A stretch of DNA of 64,000 bases from Mycobacterium yunnanensis (GCF_025823185.1 NZ_JACKVK010000003.1:186001-250000); one strand, 5' to 3'. Shown: positions 1 through 10,978, counted from the first letter of the stretch. Numbers and translations: made by a program. The notes: generated from the letters alone by a model not told the origin.

Positions 1-229
1 GGGGGGCCGCGACGACCACGACGCCCGCGTCGTCACCGGTACTGGCCACCGCCGCCAGGGGCGTGATGCCGTCGTCGGCGACGGCGTGCCTCGGGGTCGG
101 GGCCGACGCCCCGACGGCCAGCAGAAGGATCAGCGGGGCCAGTACCGCGGCGCCGACGGCGGGTCTGGCCTTCACGCGGCGCACGTGCCGCCGCACCGCC
201 GCGTACGCGGACCCGCCTCGAACTTGCAC
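1..229 (-). CDS. N-terminus of exported/membrane protein (Rv1230c-like position), partial
   Basis: The reading frame runs off the left edge without a stop, so only about 76 residues are visible. From a GTG at 229 (preceded by GAGGAC six bases upstream) the product has a basic start (VQVRGG..., then several Arg), a hydrophobic stretch near residues 24-37 and then a secreted-looking region, i.e. a signal peptide or membrane anchor. An ATG at 304 in the same frame would add 25 residues but has no ribosome-binding site. It lies downstream of the DUF1003 gene on the same strand. In H37Rv this position is Rv1230c, a membrane protein; the assignment rests on synteny, not on visible domains. Confidence 0.5.
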   Translation of the reverse strand, partial: MQVRGGSAYAAVRRHVRRVKARPAVGAAVLAPLILLLAVGASAPTPRHAVADDGITPLAAVASTGDDAGVVVVAAP

Positions 230-337
230 TCGACCGTCCTCGATCCAGGTGACCAAACGCCGCCCCTGGCACATCATGGCAAACGTTGTGAACCACGCCA
301 CCATACCGATCTGGTGTTGCTCGTGTTACGGCATTGA

Positions 338-877
338 CTAGACGGATTCGTCCCAGTCCCGGGTCGGCTTGGCTGGAACGTTCTTCTTGGGCTTCTTGGC
401 AGCCTTGAGTTCGTCGAGCAGCTCGCGTACCTCTTCGAGTTCGCGGCGCAGATAGTCACGCGTCACCACCTCGCCGACGGCGATGCGCAGCGCGGCGAGC
501 TCCCTCGCGAGGTACTCGGTGTCTGCCTTGGTCTGCTCGGCCCGGCGCCGGTCCTCCTCGAGCGCGACCCGGTCGCGATTCTCCTGGCGGTTCTGCGCCA
601 GCAGGATCAGGGGGGCGGCGTAGGCCGCCTGCGTGGAGAACGCAAGGTTCAACAGGATGAAGGGATAGGGGTCGAAGCGCAACGACACCGCGATGAGGTT
701 GAACGCGATCCACACCACCACCAGAACGGTCTGGATGGCAAGGTATCGGCCGGTGCCGAGGAAACGGGCAATCGACTCGCTGATGCGACCGACCGCCTCG
801 ATGTCGACCCTCGGGGTGAAGCGGCGGCGGCTGGTGCGCGGGGTGTCGAGCCGCTGACGCGATGACAGGTCACTCAC
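338..877 (-). CDS. DUF1003 family membrane protein (Rv1231c homologue)
   Basis: 179 residues. A basic cytoplasmic N-terminus is followed by two membrane segments at about 46-64 and 72-94, the paired helices typical of DUF1003, then a charged helical region rich in Arg/Glu (about 97-165) that looks like a coiled coil, and a Lys-rich tail. The ATG overlaps the stop of the upstream MgtE-like gene (ATGA), so the two are translationally coupled. DUF1003 proteins have no firmly established function. Pairing with an MgtE_N/CBS protein suggests a role linked to divalent cations or membrane stress, which is inference. Length matches the H37Rv protein (about 180 aa). Confidence 0.85.
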   Translation of the reverse strand: MSDLSSRQRLDTPRTSRRRFTPRVDIEAVGRISESIARFLGTGRYLAIQTVLVVVWIAFNLIAVSLRFDPYPFILLNLAFSTQAAYAAPLILLAQNRQENRDRVALEEDRRRAEQTKADTEYLARELAALRIAVGEVVTRDYLRRELEEVRELLDELKAAKKPKKNVPAKPTRDWDESV

Positions 878-2202
878 GACGGACCCCCGGCCGAGGGCGC
901 GGCGGCATCGGTGAGCTCGTCCTCACCGGGCAGCTCGGGGTCGTCGGAGCGCACCCGCCAGTCGTGGGGCAGCAGATGGTCCAGGAGGTCGTCGACGGTG
1001 ACCGCACCCAGCAGGTGCTTCTCGTCGTCGACCACCGGACCGCACACCAGGTTGTAGGCCGCGAAGTATCGCGTCACCGCCGCCAGCGTGGTCTCGGGAT
1101 CGAGGCTGGGCAGATCGGAATCCATGATGCCGCTGACCAGCGCCGCCGGCGGTTCGCGCAGCAGTCGTTGCAGGTGCACGCAGCCCAGGTAGCGACCGGT
1201 CGGGGTGGACGTCGGCGGGCGCACGACGAACACCAGCGACGAGAGCGCCGGGGTCAGTTCGGGGTCGCGCACCCGGGCCAGCGCCTCGGCGACGGTGGTG
1301 CCGGGTCCCAGCACGACCGGCTCGGAGGTCATCAGACCGCCGGCGGTGTCTGGGGAGTGCTGCAGCAGCCGTCGCACGGATTCGGAGTCCTCGGGGTCCA
1401 TGCGGGCGAGCAGCGCTTCGGCGGCCGAGGCACCCAACTCTCCCAGGAGGTCGGCGGCGTCGTCGGGATCCATGGCCTCGAGCACGTCGGCGGCCCGCTC
1501 GGGTTCGAGCCGCTCCATCAGATCGGCCTGCTCGCTTTCGGGAAGCTCCTGCAAGATGTCGGCGAGGCGTTCGTCGTCGAGGGCGTTGACCACTTCGTAG
1601 CGCCGCTTGGCGGGGAGGTCGCGGATGGCGTCGGCGACCACGATGGGGCGTTGGCCGGCGAACTGCGCCAGCAGGTAGGCCACGCCCTGGCCGGGTAGCG
1701 ACATCGCCGACTGCGTCAGCCCGGTGACGTTCTGCCAGTCGACGATGTGCACGGAGGTGCGGCGTCCCAGTCGGCGGTGGCTGCGGACCGCGACCCTGGT
1801 CACCACCCAGTCCCTGGTGCGAATTTGTTCGATGGCGAGGTCGACCACCACCAGGTCGACGCCGGCGAGCTCTTCGAGTTCGGGATCCTGCACGCGCACG
1901 CGGGTGTCGAGCACCTGGCCGAAGACCAGGACCTCTCCGGGTCGCTGGGCGAAGCGCCGCAGCGAGACGTTCGCCGTATTCAGCGTGACGGCATTGGGTT
2001 CGATGGCGGTGACCCGCAGTAAGCCTACGAATATCCTTCTGCGAGTGAGCAATTCGACGACCAAGCCCAGCACGCGCGGTTGCTGGCGGCCGATGCCGAT
2101 GCTGATCACCACGTCGCGGACACGGCCGACGGACTCACCGTCTGGCCCGAGCACCAACAGCCCCGCCAGTCGGGCCGCATAGACCCTGTTCACCGCCACC
2201 AT
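874..2202 (-). CDS. MgtE N-terminal domain/CBS protein with PRC-barrel-like N-terminus (Rv1232c homologue)
   Basis: 442 residues without any membrane helix, so this is not a complete MgtE channel. Residues 1 to about 165 hold PRC-barrel-like segments (pattern around VGRVRDVVISIG and a second around 130-165). About 195-300 is the helical MgtE_N superhelix (repeats such as ERLADILQELPE, ERAADVLEAMDPDDAADLL). The linker PDTAGGLM leads into a CBS pair at about 305-420. In MgtE channels these soluble domains sense Mg2+; here they may act as a free-standing regulator, possibly with the coupled DUF1003 protein. Start at 2202 has no ribosome-binding site, but TACTCT lies seven bases upstream, fitting a leaderless transcript. 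Divergent from the CitE-like gene, whose start is only about 25 bp away. Confidence 0.85.
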   Translation of the reverse strand: MVAVNRVYAARLAGLLVLGPDGESVGRVRDVVISIGIGRQQPRVLGLVVELLTRRRIFVGLLRVTAIEPNAVTLNTANVSLRRFAQRPGEVLVFGQVLDTRVRVQDPELEELAGVDLVVVDLAIEQIRTRDWVVTRVAVRSHRRLGRRTSVHIVDWQNVTGLTQSAMSLPGQGVAYLLAQFAGQRPIVVADAIRDLPAKRRYEVVNALDDERLADILQELPESEQADLMERLEPERAADVLEAMDPDDAADLLGELGASAAEALLARMDPEDSESVRRLLQHSPDTAGGLMTSEPVVLGPGTTVAEALARVRDPELTPALSSLVFVVRPPTSTPTGRYLGCVHLQRLLREPPAALVSGIMDSDLPSLDPETTLAAVTRYFAAYNLVCGPVVDDEKHLLGAVTVDDLLDHLLPHDWRVRSDDPELPGEDELTDAAAPSAGGPS

Positions 2203-2209
2203 GGGTCAA

Positions 2210-2215
2210 AGAGTA
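2210..2215 (-). promoter_or_regulatory. -10 element (TACTCT), leaderless start of the MgtE-like gene
   Basis: Read on the minus strand, TACTCT is followed by seven bases and then the ATG at 2202. There is no purine-rich ribosome-binding site, so transcription probably begins at the start codon. Confidence 0.4.
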
Positions 2216-2227
2216 GAGAGTGATCTC

Positions 2228-3187
2228 GTGGAGAACCTCTATCGCCCCCGAAGAACGTGCCTCTCGGTTCCCGGCAGCAGCTCCAAGATGATCGAGAAGG
2301 CCAAGCAACTACCCGCCGATCAGGTGTTCCTGGACCTGGAGGACTCGGTGGCCTCAGATGCCAAGGCGCAGGCGCGTACTCAAGTGGCTGCCGGTTTGGC
2401 CTCCAACGGGTGGGCCGGGCAGCTGCGCGGGGTGCGCGTCAACGACTGGACGACGCCGTGGACGCACGCCGACGTGATCGAAGTCGTCGCGACGGCGGGC
2501 AGCGTCCTGGACGTCGTCATCCTGCCGAAGGTGACCGACGTCTCGCACGTCCAGGCTTTGGATCTCCTGTTGACTCAGCTCGAGATGACTCATGGGTTGC
2601 CGGTGGGGCGCATCGGTGTCGAGGCGCAGATCGAGAATGCCGAAGGGCTTACCCACGTCGACGCGATCGCGGCGGGGCCGCGGGTGCAGGCCTTGGTGCT
2701 CGGGCCCGCCGACATGATGGCGAGCCTCAACATGCGCACCCTGGTCGTCGGCGAGCAGCCCGAGGGTTACGACGTCGGCGACGCGCATCACCACGTGTTC
2801 ATGCGCATCCTCGTCGCGGCCCGGGCGCGGGGGATCAACGCGATCGACGGGCCGTTCCTCAAAGTTCGCGACGTCGAGGCGTTCCGGCGGGTGGCGGGGC
2901 GCGCCGCAGCGCTCGGCTTCGACGGCAAGTGGGTGTTGCACCCCGACCAGATCGAGGCGGGCAACGAGACGTTCAGTCCCCGGCAGGCCGACTACGACCA
3001 CGCCGAGCTGATCCTGGACGCCTACGAATGGCACACGTCGCAAGCCGGCGGCGCCAGGGGAGCGGTGATGCTCGGCGACGAGATGATCGACGAGGCGAGC
3101 CGCAAGATGGCGCTGGTCGTCGCCGGCAAGGGCCGGGCCGCGGGTATGGCGCGGACGTCGGCCTCGTTCGTGCCGCCGGGTCAGTAG
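2228..3187 (+). CDS. CoA ester lyase, HpcH/HpaI-CitE family
   Basis: 319 residues from GTG 2228 (purine run GAGAG seven bases upstream); an ATG at 2201 in frame would overlap the divergent gene. Family motifs in order: SVPGSS near the N-terminus, DLEDSVASDAK, the metal-binding EAQIENAEG, LVLGPADMMASLN, and the C-terminal GFDGKWVLHPDQIEAGN that is characteristic of stand-alone CitE-like/malyl-CoA or citramalyl-CoA lyases. Such enzymes cleave (3S)-malyl-CoA, citramalyl-CoA or related esters with Mg2+. No citrate lyase alpha or gamma subunits are nearby, so it is not part of a citrate lyase complex; the exact substrate cannot be told. Its end overlaps the convergent DUF4190 gene by 7 bp. Confidence 0.85.
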   Translation: MENLYRPRRTCLSVPGSSSKMIEKAKQLPADQVFLDLEDSVASDAKAQARTQVAAGLASNGWAGQLRGVRVNDWTTPWTHADVIEVVATAGSVLDVVILPKVTDVSHVQALDLLLTQLEMTHGLPVGRIGVEAQIENAEGLTHVDAIAAGPRVQALVLGPADMMASLNMRTLVVGEQPEGYDVGDAHHHVFMRILVAARARGINAIDGPFLKVRDVEAFRRVAGRAAALGFDGKWVLHPDQIEAGNETFSPRQADYDHAELILDAYEWHTSQAGGARGAVMLGDEMIDEASRKMALVVAGKGRAAGMARTSASFVPPGQ

Positions 3188-3816
3188 CCGTACGTCGGAG
3201 TGGTGCCGACGGCGAGGGCCAGGAGGACCACGACGACGACGTAGATCACCCAGCCCGCGACGGCCAGGGCGCCGACGATGACACCCGCCAGCGCCATGCC
3301 GTGGCCCTCCTGCCCCGTGCGCCGGGTCTCGCGCATCGCGAGGACGCCGAGGATCAGTCCGAAGATGGCAGGCACGCCACAGAAGAACAGGCCAACCAAG
3401 GACGTCACCAGTGCCGCGATCGCCTTGCCGTTGGTGCCCACCGGTCGCGTCGGGGCGTAGGGGTCGTAGTAAGGGGAGCCGTAGCCACCTTGATTCGGCG
3501 GCGGGTAGCCCGGCGGCGGGTAACCACCCTGCGGGTAATCGGGCGGCGGATATCCGGGCTGGGGGTAGGCCGGCGGGGGGTAGCCGGGCTGCTGGGCGCC
3601 GGGCTGCGGGTAGTCGGGCTGCTGGTAACCAGGCTGCTGGTAACCAGGCTGCTGGGCGCCGGGCGGCGGGTAGTCGGCGGGCGGGCCGTACTCGTGCGGC
3701 GGGGGGGCCGACTCGGTCGGATAGTCCACGGGCGCATAGGGATCACCCTGCTGCGGGGAGTTCTCCAGCGAGGGATGTTCCCGGCCGCGGTTGGGTTCGT
3801 CGGATCCAGTGCTCAT
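3181..3816 (-). CDS. Proline-rich DUF4190 membrane protein (Rv1233c position)
   Basis: 211 residues from ATG 3816. The first about 125 residues are a hydrophilic tail dominated by PGY/PPxYP repeats (QQPGYQQPGYQQPDYPQP and similar). After TNGKAIAAL come two hydrophobic segments (about 137-160 and 177-205) with the DUF4190 signature GLILGVLAMRETRRTGQEGHG between them. Many mycobacterial proteins carry such a proline/tyrosine tail plus two helices; the function is unknown. Its ATG overlaps the stop of the upstream small DUF4190 gene (ATGA), so the two are coupled paralogues. A much longer open frame extends upstream but lacks codon character and a start signal. Confidence 0.85.
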   Translation of the reverse strand: MSTGSDEPNRGREHPSLENSPQQGDPYAPVDYPTESAPPPHEYGPPADYPPPGAQQPGYQQPGYQQPDYPQPGAQQPGYPPPAYPQPGYPPPDYPQGGYPPPGYPPPNQGGYGSPYYDPYAPTRPVGTNGKAIAALVTSLVGLFFCGVPAIFGLILGVLAMRETRRTGQEGHGMALAGVIVGALAVAGWVIYVVVVVLLALAVGTTPTYGY

Positions 3817-4085
3817 AGCGTGCTCAGTCCCATCACGATTGCCATCATGCTCAACAGAAGGGTGACGGCGCCGACGAGGATGCCCGCGGTCGCCAGTCCG
3901 CGACCGCGCTCGCTGGTCACCACGATCTGGTTGAGGGCGAACACGCCCAGTGCGATTCCCACGATCGACCCGATTCCGAACACCGTCACCACCGAGGCCG
4001 CCAGTGACGCGACGGCCGTCCGATTCCTGCGCCTCGCCGTCGTGGTGGGCGGTGTCATGGGGTCCAAGACTACCGGAGCGCGCAT
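3813..4085 (-). CDS. Small DUF4190 membrane protein
   Basis: 90 residues. The start ATG at 4085 is chosen because AAGGAAG sits eight bases upstream; ATG 4058 is a weaker alternative. After a basic Thr/Arg-rich stretch there are two membrane helices (about 23-46 and 62-86) separated by the loop VVTSERGRGLATAG, which is the DUF4190 pattern also present in the downstream gene. The two genes overlap by 4 bp and probably form a two-gene operon. No function is known. Confidence 0.75.
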   Translation of the reverse strand: MRAPVVLDPMTPPTTTARRRNRTAVASLAASVVTVFGIGSIVGIALGVFALNQIVVTSERGRGLATAGILVGAVTLLLSMMAIVMGLSTL

Positions 4086-4194
4086 TTGCCAGACTTCCTT
4101 GCCGGGACGGCACTCATTGGCCATGTCGAACGTTGAGAATGGCAGGAGGGACGACCCTCGACCACGACGACACGACAGAACGAGGACACAGACG

Positions 4195-4707
4195 ATGACG
4201 AACCCACTTCAGAATCCGGGGCGGGCCGGACAGAACCAGGGCCGTGGGGGATTCGCGTCGCTGCCCACGCCGCCGAAGGGCTGGCCGATCGCCTCCTATC
4301 CGACCTACGCCGAGGCGCAGCGCGCCGTGGACTACCTCTCCGACCAGGAATTCCCGGTGCAGCAGGTGACGATCGTCGGCGTTGACCTCATGCAGGTGGA
4401 GCGGGTCACCGGCCGGCTCACCTGGCCGCGCGTGCTCGGCGGTGGCGCCGTGACCGGCGCCTGGCTGGGCTTGTTCATCGGACTGGTCTTGGGCTTCTTC
4501 GGTCCGAGCCCCTGGGGATCGCTGATTGCCGGTCTGATCGCGGGCGTGTTCTTCGGCCTGATCACCTCGGGGTTGCAGTATGCGATCTCGCGGGGCACAA
4601 GGGATTTCAGCTCCACGATGCAATTGGTCGCCGGGCGTTACGACGTGCTGTGTGACCCGCAGAGCGCCGAGCAGGGTCGGGATCTGTTGGCGCGCTTGAC
4701 CATCTAG
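4195..4707 (+). CDS. General stress protein 17M-like membrane protein (Rv1234 homologue)
   Basis: 170 residues; GAGGA lies eight bases before the ATG. Residues about 28-60 (GWPIASYPTYAEAQRAVDYL through VTIVGVDL) match the general stress protein 17M-like domain. Two glycine-rich hydrophobic helices follow (about 83-104 and 107-127), then a soluble C-terminus ending LVAGRYDVLCDP...LLARLTI. In H37Rv the orthologue precedes lpqY in the same order. It may contribute to the membrane stress response, but no biochemical role is established. About 110 bp separate it from lpqY, which appears to have its own promoter. Confidence 0.85.
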   Translation: MTNPLQNPGRAGQNQGRGGFASLPTPPKGWPIASYPTYAEAQRAVDYLSDQEFPVQQVTIVGVDLMQVERVTGRLTWPRVLGGGAVTGAWLGLFIGLVLGFFGPSPWGSLIAGLIAGVFFGLITSGLQYAISRGTRDFSSTMQLVAGRYDVLCDPQSAEQGRDLLARLTI

Positions 4708-4730
4708 GGAGGCTCGACGCGGCGCCCTAG

Positions 4731-7091
<2,361 letters not shown>

Positions 7092-7099
<8 letters not shown>

Positions 7100-7928
7100 G
7101 CGAGTGAGTTCGAGGCGCGCCACCGGGTGGACGGTCGTCAACGTCGTCGTCGTCCTCTACGCCCTCTTCCCCGTGCTGTGGATACTGTCGTTGTCGCTGA
7201 AGCCGACCTCGACGGTCAAGGACGGCAACCTGATTCCCACCCAGGTGACGTTCGACAACTACGAGGCCATCTTCTCGGGCAACACCTTCAGCTCGGCCCT
7301 GGTCAACTCCATCGGCATCGGACTCATCACCACCGTGATCGCCGTCGTCGTCGGCGGCATGGCGGCCTACGCGATCGCCAGGTTGGCCTTCCCCGGCAAA
7401 CGGGTGCTGGTGGGAATGGCACTGCTGATCGCGATGTTTCCTCAAATCTCGCTGGTGACACCGCTGTTCGAGATCGAACGCTCGATCGGGCTGTTCGACA
7501 CCTGGCCGGGCCTGATCATCCCGTACATCACGTTCGCGCTGCCGCTGGCCATCTACACGATGTCGGCGTTCTTCAGGGAGATCCCGTGGGATCTGGAGAA
7601 GGCGGCCAAGATGGACGGCGCAACCCCGTGGCAGGCGTTCAGCAAGGTGATCGCGCCGCTCGCCGCACCCGGTATCGTCACCGCGGCCATCCTGGTGTTC
7701 ATCTTCGCGTGGAACGACCTGCTGCTGGCGCTGTCGCTGACTGCCACGCAGCGGGCCATCACCGCACCGGTGGCGATCGCGAACTTCACCGGCAGTTCGC
7801 AATTCGAGGAGCCGACCGGATCGATTGCCGCGGGCGCGATGGTCATCACGGTACCGATCGTCGTCTTCGTACTCATCTTCCAACGACGTATCGTCGCCGG
7901 GCTGACGTCCGGCGCGGTGAAGGGGTAG
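7092..7928 (+). CDS. sugB: Trehalose ABC transporter permease SugB
   Basis: 278 residues with six membrane helices, MalG-type. The coupling loop [21 protein letters not shown] is the EAA motif for SugC binding. Starts inside the end of sugA and ends three bases before the sugC ATG. Works as the second half of the trehalose channel. Confidence 0.95.
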
Positions 7929-7931
7929 GGC

Positions 7932-9104
7932 ATGGCCGAGATCGTGTTGGACCGCGTGGCGAAGAGCTACGCCGGCGGGACGGCGGCGGTGAAGGACTTG
8001 TCCATCACGATCGCCGACGGCGAGTTCATCATCCTGGTGGGCCCGTCGGGCTGCGGAAAGTCCACCACGCTGAACATGATCGCCGGGTTGGAGGACATCA
8101 CCTCCGGTGAGCTCCGCATCGGCGGCGACCGCGTCAACGAGAAGGCCGCCAAGGACCGTGACATCGCGATGGTGTTCCAGTCCTACGCGCTCTACCCGCA
8201 CATGACGGTGCGCCAGAACATCGCCTTCCCGCTGGTCTTGGCGAAGACCCCCAAGGCCGACGTCGCCACCAAGGTCGAGGAGACCGCCAAGATCCTCGAT
8301 CTCACCGAGCTCCTGGATCGCAAGCCCGGTCAGCTCTCCGGCGGTCAGCGTCAGCGCGTCGCCATGGGACGCGCAATCGTCCGCAGCCCCAAGGCCTTTC
8401 TGATGGACGAGCCGTTGAGCAACCTCGACGCGAAGCTGCGGGTGCAGATGCGCGCGGAGATCGCTCGGCTGCAGAACCGGTTGGGCACCACCACCGTCTA
8501 CGTCACCCACGACCAGACCGAAGCCATGACACTCGGTGACCGCGTGGTGGTCATGCTGGCCGGGGTGGCCCAGCAGATCGGCACGCCCGACGAGCTCTAC
8601 CATCGCCCGGCCAACCTGTTCGTCGCCGGTTTCATAGGATCCCCGTCGATGAACTTCTTCCCCGCCACGTTGACCGACGTCGGCGTGCGACTGCCCTTCG
8701 GCGAGGTCACCCTGACCAGCGACGTGCACGACATGCTGGCCCAGCACCCCACGCCGCGCAACGTGATCGCCGGCGTGCGGCCCGAGCATCTCGAGGACGC
8801 GGCGCTGATCGACAGCTACGACCGCATCAAGGCGCTGACCTTCGAGGTCACCGTCGACCTCGTCGAATCACTTGGCGCGGATAAGTACGTCCACTTCCAC
8901 ACCGAGGGCGAAGGTGCCCAGTCCGCTCAGCTCGCGGAGCTGAGCACCGAGTCGGGCGTCGGGGCCAACCAATTCGTGGCTCGCGTTGCAGCCGAGACGA
9001 AGGCCGTTGCCGGTCACCCGGCCGAGCTCGCCTTCGATACCTCCAAGCTGACGTTGTTCGACGCCGACACCGGCGCTAACCTGTCGATTCCGCCGGCCGA
9101 GTGA
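7932..9104 (+). CDS. sugC: Trehalose ABC transporter ATPase SugC
   Basis: 390 residues. Nucleotide-binding domain motifs: Walker A GPSGCGKS at 37-44, Q-loop FQSYALYPH at 82-90, signature LSGGQRQR at 135-142, Walker B AFLMDE at 155-160, and the THDQTEAM H-loop near 191. The C-terminal about 150 residues form the MalK-type OB regulatory domain. It energises SugA-SugB, and one ATPase serves the one transporter. AGGGG-type ribosome-binding site just upstream. Its stop overlaps the start of the next gene (GTGA). Confidence 0.95.
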   Translation: MAEIVLDRVAKSYAGGTAAVKDLSITIADGEFIILVGPSGCGKSTTLNMIAGLEDITSGELRIGGDRVNEKAAKDRDIAMVFQSYALYPHMTVRQNIAFPLVLAKTPKADVATKVEETAKILDLTELLDRKPGQLSGGQRQRVAMGRAIVRSPKAFLMDEPLSNLDAKLRVQMRAEIARLQNRLGTTTVYVTHDQTEAMTLGDRVVVMLAGVAQQIGTPDELYHRPANLFVAGFIGSPSMNFFPATLTDVGVRLPFGEVTLTSDVHDMLAQHPTPRNVIAGVRPEHLEDAALIDSYDRIKALTFEVTVDLVESLGADKYVHFHTEGEGAQSAQLAELSTESGVGANQFVARVAAETKAVAGHPAELAFDTSKLTLFDADTGANLSIPPAE

Positions 9105-9694
9105 GCGACGTCCTCGCCGCGGTCCGCGCCCGGCTGTCCGAGCACTTCGACCGGATCGGTGCCGGTCGCGAACCCACCGTCGCCAGCGTGACCTTCCTCG
9201 GCGCCGAGTCGATCGACGTGCTGCGCTTCGGGCCGGATGCCGACGACACGCTGTATCACGTGTCGCTGGGCTGTTCGCGACACCCGATGCTCGACCCGAC
9301 GTCGATGGTCGTCGACTCGACGAGTGGTCCGCGCGCGGAAGTCGTTGTAGCGCTTCGCGGTTCGACGCCAGTGGGTCTGGCCCGCTCGATCGCGATCGTC
9401 GCGGCCGCGCCGGCCGTCGAGGGTCTGGTGCTGGTGCCGGACGCCCTGGTCGACCTCGAGACCCCGCTGTGGGAGGGAGCTCCGTTCACGGCGGTGCTGC
9501 TGGGCCCCGACGACGTCGAGGACGTGGAGTTGCCGGCACCCTACGAGGCGGTGCGGATCCTGTCGGCGACTCCGATCACGCCGACCGAGGCGGCCTGGGT
9601 GCGGCTCAAGGGCGCCGAGGCGATGCGGGAGGCGTGGCGGGTGGACGGGGTCGACGTCCGGGATCCCCGGCGGCGGGCCGCCAATCCAACCTGA
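9101..9694 (+). CDS. SUFU-like domain protein at end of trehalose operon
   Basis: 197 residues, GTG start overlapping the sugC stop, so it is co-translated with the transporter. The middle region has the arrangement seen in suppressor-of-fused (SUFU) domain proteins: YHVSLGCSRHPM, then GPRAEVVVAL, a LARSIAIVAAAPAVEG helix, ETPLWEGAPFTAVLLGP, and a terminal ATPITPTEAAWVRLKGAEAM segment. SUFU domains in bacteria are of uncertain function and sometimes act as immunity or protein-binding modules. The family call is by pattern and moderate. The C-terminus and stop codon lie inside the first copy of a 26-bp tandem repeat, so the last residues may be variable. Confidence 0.75.
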   Translation: MSDVLAAVRARLSEHFDRIGAGREPTVASVTFLGAESIDVLRFGPDADDTLYHVSLGCSRHPMLDPTSMVVDSTSGPRAEVVVALRGSTPVGLARSIAIVAAAPAVEGLVLVPDALVDLETPLWEGAPFTAVLLGPDDVEDVELPAPYEAVRILSATPITPTEAAWVRLKGAEAMREAWRVDGVDVRDPRRRAANPT

Positions 9695-9731
9695 GGCGGC
9701 GGGCCGCCAATCCAACCTGAGGCGGCGGGCC
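9669..9731. repeat. 26-bp tandem repeat (two full copies plus 11 bp)
   Basis: Copies at 9669-9694 and 9695-9720 are identical; 9721-9731 starts a third. Each begins with GGCGGCGGGCCGCC, itself able to form a small hairpin, and ends with the TGA used as the stop of the preceding gene. It lies between the convergent sugC operon and corA, so it may act as a bidirectional terminator-like structure. Confidence 0.85.
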
Positions 9732-9752
9732 AGCTCGCCAACCTAATGCTCG

Positions 9753-10856
9753 CTACAGCCAGTGGTTTCGGCGGAAGGTGAAGTACAAGCCAGAACACAC
9801 CGCCGCCATCACCAGCAGCACCATGGGATAGCCGAAAGTCCATGCCAGCTCCGGCATGTGCTCGAAGTTCATTCCGTAGATGCCGGCGATCGCGGTCGGG
9901 ACGGCCGCGATGGCGACCCAGGCCGAGATCTTGCGCATGTCCATGTTCTGTTGCATCGAGACCTTGCCGACGGCGGCCTGCACCAGCGAGCTGAGCACCT
10001 CGTCGTAACTGGCGACCCGGTCGGAGGCCTGCGTGTTGTGGTCGACGACGTCGCGGATGTAGCGCCGGACCTCCTTGGAGATGAGGTCGTTGTGGTCGGT
10101 GCCGAGGCGTTGAAGCGCGAGGTTGAGGGGGCCCACCGCCCTGCGCATCTCGACGACTTCGCGCTTCAGCAAGTAGATGTGCTCGATGTCGGTCTCGGAG
10201 GTGGCGGAGAAGACGTTCTCCTCCATCGCGTCGATGTCGGTCTCGACGAGATCGGTGACCTCCAGGTAGTGGTCCACCACGTGGTCGGCGATCGCGTGCA
10301 GCACGGCGTAGGGCCCCAGCGCGCAACTGGCCGGGGTGGTGTCCATGCGCTTGCGCACCGCGGCGAGACCGCCGTGGTCGCCGTGGCGGACCGTCACGAC
10401 GAAGTCCTGTCCGACGAAGATCATGATCTCGCCGGTCTCGACGATCTCGCGGGCCTTGGCCACCGACTCGTGTTCGACGTACATGATCGTCTTGAGCACC
10501 AGGAACAAGGTGTTGTCGTAGCGCTCGAGCTTGGGTCGCTGGTGGGCGTGCACGGCGTCCTCGACGGCGAGTTCGTGCAAGCCGAATACGTCGGCCACCG
10601 ACTGCATCTGGCGCTCGTCGGGCTCGTGCAATCCGATCCAGACGAAGGCCTTGACGTCCTCGCGCTGAAGCTCCCTGACCTTCGCCAGCGCCGCGGCGTG
10701 GGTGTACTTGCCCGGTAAGCGCTTGCCGTCGGCGTAGACGCCGCAGTCGACCATGGCGCGGGCAACCGGGACGTGGATCGCGCTGGCGTCGGGATCGGGG
10801 ATCCGCCGGTTGGCCGGACGCAGCATCGACGGCTGCAAGGTACGAAAAGACGGCAC
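9753..10856 (-). CDS. corA: Magnesium and cobalt transport protein CorA
   Basis: 367 residues, closely resembling H37Rv Rv1239c. The large cytoplasmic domain (for example GLHEPDERQMQSVADVFGLHELAVEDAVHAHQRPKLER in two segments) is followed by two C-terminal membrane helices, with the pore signature YGMNF at 327-331 and an FRRNHWL-type basic end. It forms a pentameric Mg2+ channel. GTG start with GGGAGGA five bases upstream. The 134-bp divergent region to lpqZ contains a short hairpin (CGGAGC/GCTCCG) in the corA leader but nothing recognisable as a Mg2+ riboswitch. In H37Rv mdh and several toxin-antitoxin genes follow; they are absent here. Confidence 0.95.
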   Translation of the reverse strand: MPSFRTLQPSMLRPANRRIPDPDASAIHVPVARAMVDCGVYADGKRLPGKYTHAAALAKVRELQREDVKAFVWIGLHEPDERQMQSVADVFGLHELAVEDAVHAHQRPKLERYDNTLFLVLKTIMYVEHESVAKAREIVETGEIMIFVGQDFVVTVRHGDHGGLAAVRKRMDTTPASCALGPYAVLHAIADHVVDHYLEVTDLVETDIDAMEENVFSATSETDIEHIYLLKREVVEMRRAVGPLNLALQRLGTDHNDLISKEVRRYIRDVVDHNTQASDRVASYDEVLSSLVQAAVGKVSMQQNMDMRKISAWVAIAAVPTAIAGIYGMNFEHMPELAWTFGYPMVLLVMAAVCSGLYFTFRRNHWL

Positions 10857-10978
10857 GATCGTCCTCCCCTCGGCGGGCGGAGCAGCTCCGTTGAGCCCCT
10901 AATTGACCGCTGCGAATCGTACGCCCCAAGCCTGTGGGCCGGCATGACGCGGTCGGTCGGCGGTGCGCGGCGGTGAAG

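Noticed and set aside
2257..4194. Upstream part of the frame that ends in the general-stress-17M-like gene
   Set aside because: Arg-rich shadow of the CitE-like and DUF4190 genes; the true start is ATG 4195 with a ribosome-binding site.
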